Positions 1 to 9,395 are shown, counted from the stretch's first letter. The stretch: 64,000 nucleotides of DNA from Crateriforma spongiae (GCF_012290005.1 NZ_JAAXMS010000002.1:496001-560000); one strand, 5' to 3'. Program-made: numbers and translations. The notes: generated by a model from the sequence alone, not told the origin.

Positions 1-81
1 AGACATGAAGTCGCCGAGACGTGGGATTCGTGGGCCCGCAACTCGCGGGAACCTCATAGTGTAATGCCTTGCCCTCGATGA
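1..81 (+). CDS. Possible 3' end of a gene cut by the window edge (sulfatase-like tail)
   Basis: Frame 1 is open from the first base to a TGA at 79-81 and gives 26 residues containing W-D-S-W-A-R and ending M-P-C-P-R. Arylsulfatases of planctomycetes often end with a Trp-x-x-Trp-Ala-Arg helix followed by a proline-rich tail, so this may be the end of such a gene. The piece is too short to be sure, and it could be a chance open frame. A weak hairpin with five paired bases (87-91 with 107-111) follows it. Confidence 0.3.
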   Translation, partial: RHEVAETWDSWARNSREPHSVMPCPR

Positions 82-177
82 TCGTCCCCCTTACGCCCGC
101 GTCACGAGGGGCTTTACGGCCTTCTCAATGAAGTTTGAATGAAGGCCGCCGTTTTTGATGGAAAAACGAAATCTTCG

Positions 178-1002
178 TCAGCCGGAGGGTGCATTTTGAC
201 GCCCGAGGGACGTCTCGATCGCCCCTGGTTCGTTTGCCCCGTACCAGACCGACTTCAAGAACAAACCGTTCGCCGGCGCCGTGGGACCGGCCAGTTCACG
301 CTTTTTTTCCGCCAACAATTCCGTCACCCAGTGCGGCGGATGCTTGCCCAGCCCCACATAGATCAATGTCCCCACGATATTGCGGACCATGTTGTACAAA
401 AAACCGTCGGCCTGAACCTCGATCGCCAAACGCGATTCGCCCCACGGCCCGTCGGGCAACGGGATGATGTCGCACGCGGTCACATGACGGACCGTGGTGG
501 TTCGCGGGGCCCCGGCCGATTGAAAGCACGCAAAATCTTTGCGTCCCACGATCAACTGTGCCGCCTCGGCCATGGCATCCAAGTCGACGCGTTTTCGCAG
601 CCGGTACCAATACCGGTGTTCCAGCGGATTGCGGTTGCCGCCGTTTTGCAATTGATACCGGTACCGCTTGCTGACCGAATCCCGAATCGCATGGAAATCA
701 TCCGGCGCGTCGACCGCATCGGTGACCAAGATCGAATCCGGCAGGGACACGTTGATCGCCGTGGCCAATTTTTGGGCCGGCGCATTCCATCGCGGCATCG
801 TACAACTGGCGACCTGGGCGATCGCATGGACGCCGGCATCGGTCCGCCCACTGCCGACGACATGAACACGCGTCCCGGCCAACTTCGCGGCCGACCGCTC
901 CAACCAACCCTGAATCGTCATGCGACCGGGTTGGATTTGCCATCCGCTGAAATCGGTACCGTCATAGGCGACAGTCAACTTGAACGTGCGTGGTGACGTC
1001 AT
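178..1002 (-). CDS. truA: tRNA pseudouridine(38-40) synthase TruA
   Basis: TruA converts uridines 38-40 in the tRNA anticodon stem-loop to pseudouridine in the cytoplasm. The family signature G-R-T-D-A-G-V-H-A is present, and its Asp (about residue 55 from the chosen start) is the catalytic nucleophile. The N-terminal L-T-V-A-Y-D-G-T-D-F-S-G-W-Q block and the later N-M-V-R-N-I-V-G block are also typical. At 274 residues it has the usual bacterial length. The open frame runs up to 1032. I chose the ATG at 1002 because the conserved core begins just after it, but ATG 1011 is equally possible and no clear ribosome site decides. It lies 40 bases downstream of asd on the same strand and is probably cotranscribed with it. 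Confidence 0.93.
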   Translation of the reverse strand: MTSPRTFKLTVAYDGTDFSGWQIQPGRMTIQGWLERSAAKLAGTRVHVVGSGRTDAGVHAIAQVASCTMPRWNAPAQKLATAINVSLPDSILVTDAVDAPDDFHAIRDSVSKRYRYQLQNGGNRNPLEHRYWYRLRKRVDLDAMAEAAQLIVGRKDFACFQSAGAPRTTTVRHVTACDIIPLPDGPWGESRLAIEVQADGFLYNMVRNIVGTLIYVGLGKHPPHWVTELLAEKKRELAGPTAPANGLFLKSVWYGANEPGAIETSLGRQNAPSG

Positions 1003-1042
1003 GGAACCCATTCGGCCGGCGACCGCGGACAAGCCACCTTGA

Positions 1043-2062
1043 TCACGACGATGCGGCCGCCAATTTCTGAATCAATAATTCGGCAATCTGCACGGCGTTG
1101 GTCGCGGCACCCTTTCGCAAGTTATCGCTGACACACCAGAACGCCAGACCGTTGGGCGAACTGAGATCTTTGCGAACGCGGCCGACGAACACATCGTCCT
1201 TGCCCTCGCAATCCTGTGGCATCGGGTACTGCTTGTTGTCCAAGTCATCGACCAACGTCACGCCCGGTGCCGACGCAAACAACTCTCGCGCCTTGTCGAC
1301 GGAAATCGGGTCGGCGGTTTCCACCAGGATCGATTCGCTGTGGCCGATCGTGACCGGGACACGAACACAAGTGGGACAAACGACGATGTCGTCGTCGCCC
1401 ATGATTTTGCGTGTCTCGTACACCATCTTCATTTCTTCGCTGGTGTACCCCGCTTCCTTTTCCGATCCAATCTGTGGGATCAAGTTGAAAGCAATTGGAT
1501 ACTGGAACGTCTTGGCCGGATGCGTCTTGCCGGTCAGGGCGCTGCGGGTGCTGTCGTAGAGTTCTTCGTTTCCAGCCAAGCCGGCGCCACTGGTCGCCTG
1601 ATAAGTGCTGACGACAACGCGACGCACCGGGCTGTGGCGGTGCAGCGCCGCCAGTGCAACCACCATCTGGGTTGTGCTGCAGTTCGGACTGGCGATGATT
1701 CCCTGATGGTCATGAATCGCTTCCGGATTGACTTCGGGAATGACCAGCGGCACCTTGGGATCCATCCGCCAATACCCGCTTTCGTCGACGACCACCGCGC
1801 CGGCGTCGGTCGCCCACGAAGCGAATTCTGCAGACACTTCATCCGGCGTGCTGGCGACCACGATGTCGATCCCCTGAAACGCATCGGGTTCCAGCAATTG
1901 GACCTTCAACGTTTCGTCCGCAAACCGGACCTCTTTGCCGACGCTGCGTTGGGACGCCAGCAGCTTCAAGCGATTGATGGGCAGTTTGCGAAGGGCCAAC
2001 TGTTCCAAAACGATCCGGCCGACGGCACCGGTGGCACCGACGACGGCTAAGTTGACTGACAA
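1043..2062 (-). CDS. asd: Aspartate-semialdehyde dehydrogenase
   Basis: This NADPH-dependent enzyme reduces aspartyl phosphate to aspartate semialdehyde, the branch point to lysine/diaminopimelate, methionine and threonine. The N-terminal Rossmann motif G-A-T-G-A-V-G is followed by the active-site S-P-N-C-S-T-T-Q (Cys about 128) and R-V-P-V-T-I-G-H-S-E (His about 241). The frame is open to 2188, but a TTG at 2062 with an AGGA ribosome site eight bases upstream puts the Rossmann strand right at the N-terminus and gives 339 residues, the family norm. The longer N-terminus looks non-conserved. dapB (50067) and metXW (62045) of the same pathway are elsewhere in the window. Confidence 0.94.
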   Translation of the reverse strand: MSVNLAVVGATGAVGRIVLEQLALRKLPINRLKLLASQRSVGKEVRFADETLKVQLLEPDAFQGIDIVVASTPDEVSAEFASWATDAGAVVVDESGYWRMDPKVPLVIPEVNPEAIHDHQGIIASPNCSTTQMVVALAALHRHSPVRRVVVSTYQATSGAGLAGNEELYDSTRSALTGKTHPAKTFQYPIAFNLIPQIGSEKEAGYTSEEMKMVYETRKIMGDDDIVVCPTCVRVPVTIGHSESILVETADPISVDKARELFASAPGVTLVDDLDNKQYPMPQDCEGKDDVFVGRVRKDLSSPNGLAFWCVSDNLRKGAATNAVQIAELLIQKLAAASS

Positions 2063-2470
2063 CGTCGTGATCCTTTGATTCGTAGAATGAAGGTGTGTTG
2101 GACGGACATGCGTCACGTGTGGCCCGAATCGACGGAGCGACACGTTGGAAGTCGCGAAACAGACTGAATGAAAGGGGTAACCGCCCACAGGTTCGGCCCG
2201 TCATCGCCGCCGCGCGGTTGGTCGCCATGGCAGGCCGACGCAGCGACATCCATCATCCTGATCGGTCGTCAAGCGTCCGCAAGCGGCATCCGAATTTCCC
2301 CGGAAAACGGCCGATCGGCGAAGGAAAACATCCGCCTGGATCTTGGTTTCGTCAATAACCGGCGCATGAAAAGACCCTTCGAGGCGACACAAAATCGCCG
2401 GGAAGGGCCGTCGTTTCAGCCGTATGCGTCCGGGTTCCAGCCGCCCTCATGGGGCTCGCAAAAGCGTCGA
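2063..2470. other. Intergenic region between asd and the SUMF1-like gene
   Basis: About 400 bases without a convincing gene. It holds the terminator of the SUMF1-like gene (2369-2407) and, near 2063-2080 on the minus strand, the asd ribosome site. Open frames crossing it on both strands lack recognisable domains and run out of phase into the neighbouring genes. Confidence 0.6.
2369..2407 (-). terminator. Intrinsic terminator after the SUMF1-like gene
   Basis: CCCTTC at 2375-2380 pairs with GAAGGG at 2402-2407 and GGCGA at 2383-2387 pairs with TCGCC at 2395-2399, with one two-base mismatch between the two helices. Read on the minus strand, the 3' arm runs into TCTTTT. It sits about 65 bases past the stop of the SUMF1-like gene. 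Confidence 0.65.
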
Positions 2471-3685
2471 TCAGTTGTCCATGTTCTCGATCGCTTCGGG
2501 CAACGTTTCGTCGACCAGGCCCCAGCCGCCACGACCGCCTTGGATCCGTGACTGAACGGCGTCCTTGGTTTCTTCGTCGTTGGCGTCCCAGAACAGATCG
2601 ATCTTTTCATCGGCCAACGGTTCCAAGGATCGGAACAGACGGAACCCGACGCCTCGCGATGGGTCGCTGGTGTGCCACCAGGGGCTGACGGGGAAGTTCG
2701 GATCTTCGCTTTTCCAATCATCGTCGTTACTGGCCAAGCGTGCCGCACTGCGAAGATCTGGCGGGTCCATTTCCCAGGATCCTCCACGGGCCACGGCGGG
2801 CCATGGCGTTTCCGGCCACTGGACCGATTCGATCGCATCGACCGGTTGCTTGTCGGCCAGGCGGGCATAGCCGTCTTCGCTGTACAGATCGACGACCCAT
2901 TCAGCAGCGTTGCCGTGCATGTCATACAACCCGAACGCATTGGGCTTCTTCGTCGCGACCAAACCCGGTCCGTCCAACGCGTTGTCGAAGTACCACGCGT
3001 AGTCATCAATGTCGTCCGCGGTGTCGCCGAAACTGTACGCGGTGGTGGTTCCCGCGCGAGCGGCGTATTCCCATTCGGCCTCGGTCGGCAAGCGGAATTG
3101 CTGGTTGGTGATCCGCGAAAGCCACTTGGTGAACTGCTTGGCCGCATAGACCGTCATGGTCACCGCGGGTTGCATCGGTTCTTCGCCATATTCGTAGGTG
3201 AAGGTCGGATCATACAACTCGGTCGGTGCCGTGATCGCATCGGTCATGTTGTCATCACTGACGGTGCGTTCGCCACGAGCTTCGAAGTCTTTGAAGATCG
3301 AATACATCCGCATGTATTCTTTGTACTGCTGCCAAGTCACTTCGGTCTTGGCGACCCACATCGGTGCAACTTCGACATTGACCTGGGGGCCTTCGTCATC
3401 GTTGCGGTCTTCTTCCGAATCGGGGCTGCCCATCTGATAGGTCCCGCCGGAAACCGGAATCATTTCAAACTCGATGTCGGTCCCCGGAATCCGAACCGTG
3501 TAAGGCACCATGTACCCCTGGTCCACTTTGACCGACGGACCGTCGGCCGGTTTTTCGTCGGCGATACCGGGCGTCGCTGCGGTCGCATGGGGGTTCAAGC
3601 CGACCAAGGCGGCCAACGCGATGAACAATGAAAGTCGCGGCAAAGAAAATCGTGGCACGTGCATCGAACTTTGATGGATAGTCAT
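2471..3685 (-). CDS. Secreted SUMF1/formylglycine-enzyme-like domain protein, no catalytic cysteines
   Basis: An export signal (basic start, then L-S-L-F-I-A-L-A-A-L-V) is followed by one SUMF1 (FGE-sulfatase) domain from about residue 65. The landmarks are I-P-V-S-G-G-T-Y-Q-M-G-S, T-E-V-T-W-Q-Q-Y, L-P-T-E-A-E-W-E-Y-A-A-R, G-L-Y-D-M-H-G-N-A-A-E-W, A-R-G-G-S-W and G-F-R-L-F. True formylglycine-generating enzymes use two cysteines near the C-terminus. I find no cysteine anywhere in the mature sequence, so the protein should not activate sulfatases and more likely uses the fold for binding. An acidic tail of about 60 residues follows the domain. The start chosen is ATG 3685, just before the signal peptide; the frame is open to 3745. 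404 residues. Confidence 0.85.
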   Translation of the reverse strand: MTIHQSSMHVPRFSLPRLSLFIALAALVGLNPHATAATPGIADEKPADGPSVKVDQGYMVPYTVRIPGTDIEFEMIPVSGGTYQMGSPDSEEDRNDDEGPQVNVEVAPMWVAKTEVTWQQYKEYMRMYSIFKDFEARGERTVSDDNMTDAITAPTELYDPTFTYEYGEEPMQPAVTMTVYAAKQFTKWLSRITNQQFRLPTEAEWEYAARAGTTTAYSFGDTADDIDDYAWYFDNALDGPGLVATKKPNAFGLYDMHGNAAEWVVDLYSEDGYARLADKQPVDAIESVQWPETPWPAVARGGSWEMDPPDLRSAARLASNDDDWKSEDPNFPVSPWWHTSDPSRGVGFRLFRSLEPLADEKIDLFWDANDEETKDAVQSRIQGGRGGWGLVDETLPEAIENMDN

Positions 3686-3946
3686 GAAAAAGAAACTTTG
3701 GGGCGGAAGGCGGGTCGAGCCTATTTCAGGCGGGCAGGAAAGCAACCGTGTCGGTGAAAACCACGCCCCGGATGTTCAGGTTCGCCGGACATCCGCGACG
3801 CCGACCGGAAAGCTTGCCCCCTATTGTCAGCAGAAACCCGACGAAACGCCAGCGTGGTGCGCCATTTACGGTCGCCTGCGACGTTCCGTATCAGCATCGC
3901 GTCCGGACGTTTCGTCACGCCGGGTAAAACCGTCAATCTGCGATTC

Positions 3947-5584
3947 TTATCGATCCAAATGATCGGGGCGTTTGCCCAACAGGACCTGCAATTCTTGCGT
4001 CTGTCCGTCACGAATCACTTCCAAACGCACGTTCGCCCCCGCCATGGCGTTGCCGATCAACCGCATCAGGTGCCCGACGTCGGTGACGGTCACGCCGTCA
4101 ACGGCTCGGATGATGTCCCCGGGCAACACGCCGGCACGCCCCGCAGGTGAATCGGGCGGATTGACCTGTTCCACCCTGGCACCGCGAATTCGAAGGTCTT
4201 CGCCGATGATCGAATCGTCATCCACCTGGGCCAACTGAACGCCCAGCCAACCACGCTGGACCACACCGGTCAGACGAATCTTGTCGTAAACCTTGCGGAC
4301 GACATTGCTGGGGATCGAAAAACTGACCCCCTGATAGGTTTCGCCGACGATCGCCGTGTTGATCCCGACCAGAGTGCCACGAGCATCGACCAGCGGCCCG
4401 CCACTGTTGCCCGGGTTCACCGCGACGTCGCTTTGCATGAAGTCTTGATATTCCTCGCGAGCCCCGTAGTGATTCGACGCGCGGACCATGCGATGCTTGC
4501 CGCTCAGAATCCCGAACGTCACCGTCCGGTCCAGCCCGAACGGACTTCCCACCGCCCAAACCGGTGAACCGACTTTGCAGCGATCACTGTCGCCCCAACG
4601 AATCGGAATCAAACGGTCAGCATCGATTTTCAGCACCGCCAAGTCCGTCAGCGAATCGCTGCCCAGAACGGTGGCGGGCAAACGACGTCCGTCCGAAAGG
4701 GTCACCGAAATTTGGTCGCCTTCGGAGATGACGTGCCGGTTGGTCAGGACATAGCCGGCCTGGTCCACGATCACGCCGCTGCCCTGGTCCGACGGCGATC
4801 CGCCGCCGGGCAACAAGGCCGACAATGCGTCACCGGATGGGTCAACGCGACGTTGGACGTCGATATGAACGACGCTGGGGCCGACCGTGGCCGTCACCAT
4901 TTGATACGCGTCGCTGAGTGCATCCAGCGAAACGTTCTTCAAGCCATCAATTCCGGTCTCGTATTCGGCCCGTAACTCGCCACGGTGCCATGCGTAACGG
5001 ATCTCTTCCACAATCCGGGGGACGGCATAACGCGCCGTCGCCAGCAAGACCAACATCGTGGCCATCAGAAAAAGACTTTGTGTCAGTGCGTCCGAACCAC
5101 CCTGGGCCCTGGCTTTTGATCGCCCACGTTCGGTTGAACCGCCAGAAGATCTGGCCGGCGAAGACGCCCCGCCGAAAGCCGACGGCGCAGCCAAGGTCGC
5201 TGGGCCGTTCAACGTGGACGCAGATTCCATTGCGGATTCCGGAGTCGGATTCAACGCAGGCGCCGCATCAAAGGCGCGGCGAAATTGGTCGACTTGATCC
5301 TCATCTGCCTCGATTTCCGAAACACCGGTGTCGGCGCGGGAATCGTTTTTTGCCGGCGAAGCCTTGCCCAATCCCCCTTCGCCGACGCCATCGTCAAATC
5401 GCCAAATCTGGCCCTCCGGCATCCCACCGGTTTTCAGATCGTCGCTCGGATCGGATGCGGTCGCCCAAACGTGGTGGACGGCGGAATCGCCTGTGACGAC
5501 CGAATCGTCGTCCTTGCCTGACATCGGCGGTGACGCCTGCTGTGGCAACTCGTGTTCTATTCGATCGGCAGGATCATTCGTCAT
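3947..5584 (-). CDS. Membrane-anchored HtrA/DegP-type serine protease with one PDZ domain
   Basis: The layout is a hydrophilic, probably disordered cytoplasmic stretch (1-165), one membrane helix (about 169-190), a trypsin-like domain and a C-terminal PDZ domain (about 440-540). The catalytic triad is visible: T-N-R-H-V-I (His 284), S-L-T-D-L-A-V-L-K (Asp 314) and N-P-G-N-S-G-G-P-L (Ser 394). Such proteases degrade or process misfolded envelope proteins. The 165-residue extension before the membrane helix is unusual, since most HtrA proteins begin near the signal or anchor. It is rich in Ser, Ala and acidic residues and may bind a cytoplasmic partner. It is separated from the downstream SUMF1-like gene by about 260 bases. 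The exact paralogue (DegP, DegQ or DegS type) cannot be fixed. Confidence 0.92.
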   Translation of the reverse strand: MTNDPADRIEHELPQQASPPMSGKDDDSVVTGDSAVHHVWATASDPSDDLKTGGMPEGQIWRFDDGVGEGGLGKASPAKNDSRADTGVSEIEADEDQVDQFRRAFDAAPALNPTPESAMESASTLNGPATLAAPSAFGGASSPARSSGGSTERGRSKARAQGGSDALTQSLFLMATMLVLLATARYAVPRIVEEIRYAWHRGELRAEYETGIDGLKNVSLDALSDAYQMVTATVGPSVVHIDVQRRVDPSGDALSALLPGGGSPSDQGSGVIVDQAGYVLTNRHVISEGDQISVTLSDGRRLPATVLGSDSLTDLAVLKIDADRLIPIRWGDSDRCKVGSPVWAVGSPFGLDRTVTFGILSGKHRMVRASNHYGAREEYQDFMQSDVAVNPGNSGGPLVDARGTLVGINTAIVGETYQGVSFSIPSNVVRKVYDKIRLTGVVQRGWLGVQLAQVDDDSIIGEDLRIRGARVEQVNPPDSPAGRAGVLPGDIIRAVDGVTVTDVGHLMRLIGNAMAGANVRLEVIRDGQTQELQVLLGKRPDHLDR

Positions 5585-6054
5585 CGCGCAACCAAAAACG
5601 AAACCATCGACATTAGGGAAAAAGCCGGATGCTTATGGCGGAATCATCATTCCACCACCATCCGACCGACGTTACTGTCGCACCCCCGTTCGCCCCGGCA
5701 ATCCCGCGTGACAGCAAAATCAGGGCATCGGGCGGACGTGTTGGGAACCACGGTCGACGATATCCTGACGCTGTGCCGTGGCGGGCCACCGGACCCGTCC
5801 AGTGTAACGGTGCGGCATCGGGGACGAGTGATAAACTGTGCAGAAACGGCGGTTCCCATGCCGCCCGCGCCTGATATTCCGACTCAGCCCTACACCGTTC
5901 GGGCCGATTCTGAGTTTTGTCGCGACCGGATCGGCCGGGTCGCCCCGAATCCGGAACGGTCGCCCCCGAACGTTCGTGGCCAAAAATTTTGTTTCCCACG
6001 CCACCTCATACGACAGTCCCGTAACCCGCCCCAAGCGTTATCACCCGATTGATC
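5585..6054. other. Divergent intergenic region between the HtrA protease and the uronate isomerase-like gene
   Basis: About 470 bases that must hold the promoters of both divergent genes. I could not identify a strong promoter, operator or RNA structure. An open frame that ends at 6052 has no domain and no ribosome site and is treated as chance. Confidence 0.5.
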
Positions 6055-7653
6055 ATGCCTCATCCCATCAGCCAGACGATCTACCAAGCCCTCGCCGACA
6101 TCGAATTGGTCGATCCGCACACCCACATTAATCCGCACGCACCGGCGTCCAAGTCGCTGGCCGACCTGCTGGGATACCACTACTACACCGAACTGGCCCA
6201 TTCGGCCGGCATGCCCAAGGACCAAATCGAAGACGATTCGATCGGCCCCGATGAACTGGTCGCCCGACTGGTCAAAGGCCTTTGGCCGATCGAAAACACG
6301 GTCCAGTATCGTTGGTTCATCGAGATTTGCCGGAAACTTTTTGATGTCGACTGTCGAACGATTGATTCTGAAAACCTGGAGACGATCACCGCGGCAGCGG
6401 CCGACAAGTTTGCATCCCCGAATTGGGCCGACACCGTGCTGTCCCGCAGCAACGTCCGCGCGGTCTTTCTGACCAACGACTTCGATGACGATCTGCAAGG
6501 TTTCGACACCGCCAAATACATTCCCTGTCTGCGGACGGACGATCTTGTCTTTCACCTTGCCAAGCCGGAAACACGCCAGCGTTTGACCGACTGCAGCGGC
6601 ATCGAACTGACCGGATCGCTGGACAGTCTGCGTTCGGCTTTGAAACAACGGTTCGAACACTTCACCGCCTCCGGTGCAAAAGCCTGTGCCATCTCGTTGC
6701 CCCCCACTTTCGAACCGCAACAGGTCAGCGACGGTCGAGCCGAGACGGCTTGGGAAAGCGTTTTGCGTCAAGGCATCTTGGCCGACGATTCACACCACAC
6801 CGCGTTGTCGCGTTTCGTCTTTTGGACACTGGCCGAACTGTGCGATGAATTTAGGCTGCCCTTTGATCTGATGATTGGTGTGAATCGCGGTGTGTACGAG
6901 TCCGGCGTATTCCAAGGCCAAGACCTGTACGATTCGCGGGTTTCTTTGATCCAGTACAAAGCCCTGTTCAATGCGTTCCCCAAGGTCACCTTCCCGGTGT
7001 CCGTGTTGGCCAGCGTCACCAATCAAGAATTGGTCAGCTATGCATGGATTTTCCCGAACGTGGTCACCAACGGACACTGGTGGTACAGCAACACGCCGTC
7101 ATTCATCGCTCGCGACGCGATGGCACGCTTGGAAGCGATCCCGCAAACCAAACAGATCGGCTACTACAGCGACGCTTACAAATTGGAATTCGTGTGGCCC
7201 AAGTTCGACATGTACCGCCAGGTGCTGTCCAACTTGCTGGCCGAACACTTTGTCGGTTTCCTGGGTTGGTCCGAAGAACAGGCGATCGCCCTGGGCCATC
7301 GTGTGCTGCGTGGCAACGTCGAAGACATCTTCCACATCGAATCGACCGGCGATGGCGAATTGGATCCACGACCGACTGACGACGAATTGACCGCCGTGGG
7401 TCGCCCCGATGTCGTGATCGGTGACCGCAACGATCCGCCCGATGCGGCGTCGGTTGCATCGGAATTGGACGCCGAACCGTTGGACGTTGGCGACCTGACC
7501 GGGTCGGAAGACGAAACCAGCACGAACATTCGTCCCCTGGGCGGTGATTCGCAGTTCGTCGCGGACGATTCGGACTTGCGTCTGAAGAACGATCCGCGAA
7601 CGGGCGAACCGACCCTGCCGGTCGACGAAGACGAAACCGACAAACCGTCCTAA
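6055..7653 (+). CDS. Uronate isomerase-like amidohydrolase with acidic C-terminal tail
   Basis: The protein resembles the glucuronate/uronate isomerase family (COG1904, UxaC-like), which interconverts aldo- and ketohexuronates. An amidohydrolase metal motif, V-D-P-H-T-H-I-N-P-H, lies near residue 20. The family-like block with G-H-W-W-Y-S-N and Y-Y-S-D-A-Y-K-L-E follows at about 340-380. Sequence similarity to E. coli UxaC is limited, so substrate is inferred only. The enzyme domain seems to end near residue 440. About 90 further residues are strongly acidic and low in complexity (many Asp, Glu, Pro, Gly) and look disordered; UxaC itself has no such tail. ATG 6055 is preferred to a TTG two codons earlier. 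Neighbours do not include other hexuronate genes. Confidence 0.7.
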   Translation: MPHPISQTIYQALADIELVDPHTHINPHAPASKSLADLLGYHYYTELAHSAGMPKDQIEDDSIGPDELVARLVKGLWPIENTVQYRWFIEICRKLFDVDCRTIDSENLETITAAAADKFASPNWADTVLSRSNVRAVFLTNDFDDDLQGFDTAKYIPCLRTDDLVFHLAKPETRQRLTDCSGIELTGSLDSLRSALKQRFEHFTASGAKACAISLPPTFEPQQVSDGRAETAWESVLRQGILADDSHHTALSRFVFWTLAELCDEFRLPFDLMIGVNRGVYESGVFQGQDLYDSRVSLIQYKALFNAFPKVTFPVSVLASVTNQELVSYAWIFPNVVTNGHWWYSNTPSFIARDAMARLEAIPQTKQIGYYSDAYKLEFVWPKFDMYRQVLSNLLAEHFVGFLGWSEEQAIALGHRVLRGNVEDIFHIESTGDGELDPRPTDDELTAVGRPDVVIGDRNDPPDAASVASELDAEPLDVGDLTGSEDETSTNIRPLGGDSQFVADDSDLRLKNDPRTGEPTLPVDEDETDKPS

Positions 7654-7676
7654 TTATCTCGGTCAACGAACGTTGA

Positions 7677-7713
7677 CACCCTGCATCGATGCGGCAGACG
7701 CCGATGCAGGGTG
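7677..7713. terminator. Hairpin between convergent genes, likely bidirectional terminator
   Basis: A perfect 12-base inverted repeat (7677-7688 with 7702-7713; core CCCTGCATCG) encloses a 13-base loop. It lies between the stop of the uronate isomerase-like gene and the stop of leuA, which converge here. There is no long T-tract on either side, so it may need Rho or act as a transcript-end stabiliser. Confidence 0.6.
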
Positions 7714-7775
7714 GACGTGAACGAAACGCCGCGTGGGATCCCTGTCCAATTGACAACCACGATGATGGCGGAGAA

Positions 7776-9317
7776 TCAAGCGTCGCTGGTGCCGGCCGGC
7801 CGGCTATCGCCGATCCGATTCAACGCATTCAACATTGCCAAGATCGTACTTTCGACGCTGTCGGTGCTGACACCAATGCCGCGATAGGACTGGCCCTTGT
7901 ATTCAACTTCCAGGTTGACTTCACCGATGGCGTCCCGACCCAACGTGGCGCTGCGGACCTGAAAGTCTTTGCAGATCAGTTGCACACCGGTGATCTTTTC
8001 GACCGCCCAAAACGCGGCGTCGATCGGACCATCCCCTTGTTCGGCCTGGGCGGTGTGTTCTTCGCCGCCCTTGCGAAGCGTTACCGACACCTTGGGTGTC
8101 TTGTTGCGACTGCTGGTGACTTCATAATCGACCAAAGACCATTCCTCCGGCACATTGCCGCTGATCTGTTGCTGGACCAATGCGATGATGTCACCGTCAT
8201 AGATCTCTTTTTTCTTGTCGGCCAGATCTTTGAAACGTTCAAAGACTTGCTGAAGCTGTTCGCCGGTCAAGGTCAGCCCCAACGTCTTGGCGCGATCGGC
8301 AAGTGCGGCCCGTCCGCTGTGCTTGCCCAACACCAAATCAGTCTTCGTGAATCCGACCTCTTCGGGCGACATGATTTCGTACGTGCTGCGTTCCTTCAGC
8401 ATGCCGTCTTGGTGAATGCCCGATTCATGGGCGAAGGCATTGCGCCCGACGATGGCTTTGTTGCGTGGGATTGCTTGTCCGGTGACTTTGCTGACCAGAC
8501 GACTGGTGGGCAACAACCGCTTGGAATCGATCCCCGTTTCGCATTGATAGAAATCGCCACGGGTCTTCATCGCCATCACGACTTCTTCCAACGCCGCATT
8601 GCCGGCGCGTTCACCGATGCCGTTGATCGTGCATTCGATCTGCCCTGCCCCGGCGGCGACCCCGGCCAGGCTGTTGGCCACGCCCATGCCCAAGTCATCG
8701 TGACAGTGCATGCTGATCACCGCTTTGTCGATGTTGGGCACCTTTTGACACAGCAATTTAATCCGGTCGTAGATTTCACCGGGCGTCGCATACCCCACCG
8801 TGTCGGGAATGTTGACGGTGGTCGCCCCGGCATCGATCGCCGCTTCGACCACCCGGCACAGAAAATCCGGCTCGGTACGGAAGGCGTCCTCGGGTGAAAA
8901 CTCCACGTCGTCGCAATAGCCTGCGGCGCGGCGGACGCCGGTCACCGCACGCTGGACGATTTCGTCCGGCGACATCCGCAACTTGAACTCGCGGTGAATC
9001 GCGCTGGTGGCCAAGAAAACGTGAATCCGGGCCGCCGGTGCCGTCTTCAGTGCCTCCCAAGCCGCATCGATGTCCTTTTCATTGCACCGGGCCAATCCAC
9101 AGATCGTGGCCCCACGCACGGTGCCGGCAATCTGTTTGACGGATTCAAAGTCTCCCGGCGAAGCGATCGGAAAACCGGCTTCGATGATGTCCACGCCCAA
9201 ATCCGCCAACGCCTGAGCAACCTCTAGCTTTTCGGCCAGATTCATGCTGCAACCCGGCGATTGTTCGCCGTCGCGAAGCGTTGTGTCGAAAATGCGGATG
9301 TAACGAGACGAAGACAT
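7776..9317 (-). CDS. leuA: 2-isopropylmalate synthase
   Basis: LeuA condenses 2-oxoisovalerate with acetyl-CoA, the first committed step of leucine synthesis. The N-terminal TIM-barrel motif [12 protein letters not shown] and the metal motif H-C-H-D-D-L-G are intact. A C-terminal LeuA dimer/allosteric domain (from about 370) gives leucine feedback inhibition in this family. The frame is open to 9431, but that region contains an intrinsic terminator (9363-9395), so translation must start after it. ATG 9317 has the ribosome site AAAGGAAA just upstream and gives 513 residues, the normal length. The leader encodes a leucine-rich peptide and competing hairpins, so expression is probably controlled by attenuation as well as by feedback. 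No other leu gene lies next to it. Confidence 0.96.
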   Translation of the reverse strand: MSSSRYIRIFDTTLRDGEQSPGCSMNLAEKLEVAQALADLGVDIIEAGFPIASPGDFESVKQIAGTVRGATICGLARCNEKDIDAAWEALKTAPAARIHVFLATSAIHREFKLRMSPDEIVQRAVTGVRRAAGYCDDVEFSPEDAFRTEPDFLCRVVEAAIDAGATTVNIPDTVGYATPGEIYDRIKLLCQKVPNIDKAVISMHCHDDLGMGVANSLAGVAAGAGQIECTINGIGERAGNAALEEVVMAMKTRGDFYQCETGIDSKRLLPTSRLVSKVTGQAIPRNKAIVGRNAFAHESGIHQDGMLKERSTYEIMSPEEVGFTKTDLVLGKHSGRAALADRAKTLGLTLTGEQLQQVFERFKDLADKKKEIYDGDIIALVQQQISGNVPEEWSLVDYEVTSSRNKTPKVSVTLRKGGEEHTAQAEQGDGPIDAAFWAVEKITGVQLICKDFQVRSATLGRDAIGEVNLEVEYKGQSYRGIGVSTDSVESTILAMLNALNRIGDSRPAGTSDA

Positions 9318-9362
9318 GATTGGTTTCCTTTCAGGAACCGATGAAACGACAAACGAAGTCAT

Positions 9363-9395
9363 AAAAAAAACCCGAGTCGCGATGACTCGGGTTTT
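9363..9395 (-). terminator. Attenuator terminator in the leuA leader
   Basis: On the minus strand a 12-pair stem (9395-9384 with 9378-9367, core ACCCGAGTC) with a five-base loop is followed directly by eight T residues (9370-9363). It is a textbook intrinsic terminator lying 45 bases before the leuA start codon and 44 bases after the leader-peptide stop. A terminator between a promoter and its own gene has to be conditional for the gene to be expressed. Confidence 0.9.

Noticed and set aside
139-996. Long open frame on the plus strand opposite truA
   Set aside because: It is the mirror of a conserved gene; it has no domain and no ribosome site. GC-rich coding DNA often keeps the antisense frame open.
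2168-2551. 127-codon plus-strand frame between asd and the SUMF1-like gene
   Set aside because: Overlaps a terminator and the end of the SUMF1-like gene in antisense; no recognisable sequence.
5552-6052. 166-codon frame in the gap before the uronate isomerase-like gene
   Set aside because: Starts inside the HtrA gene, lacks a domain and looks like random GC-rich sequence.
7689-8897. 402-codon frame opposite leuA
   Set aside because: Antisense shadow of a conserved enzyme; composition rich in Asp, Gly, His and Arg without any family.
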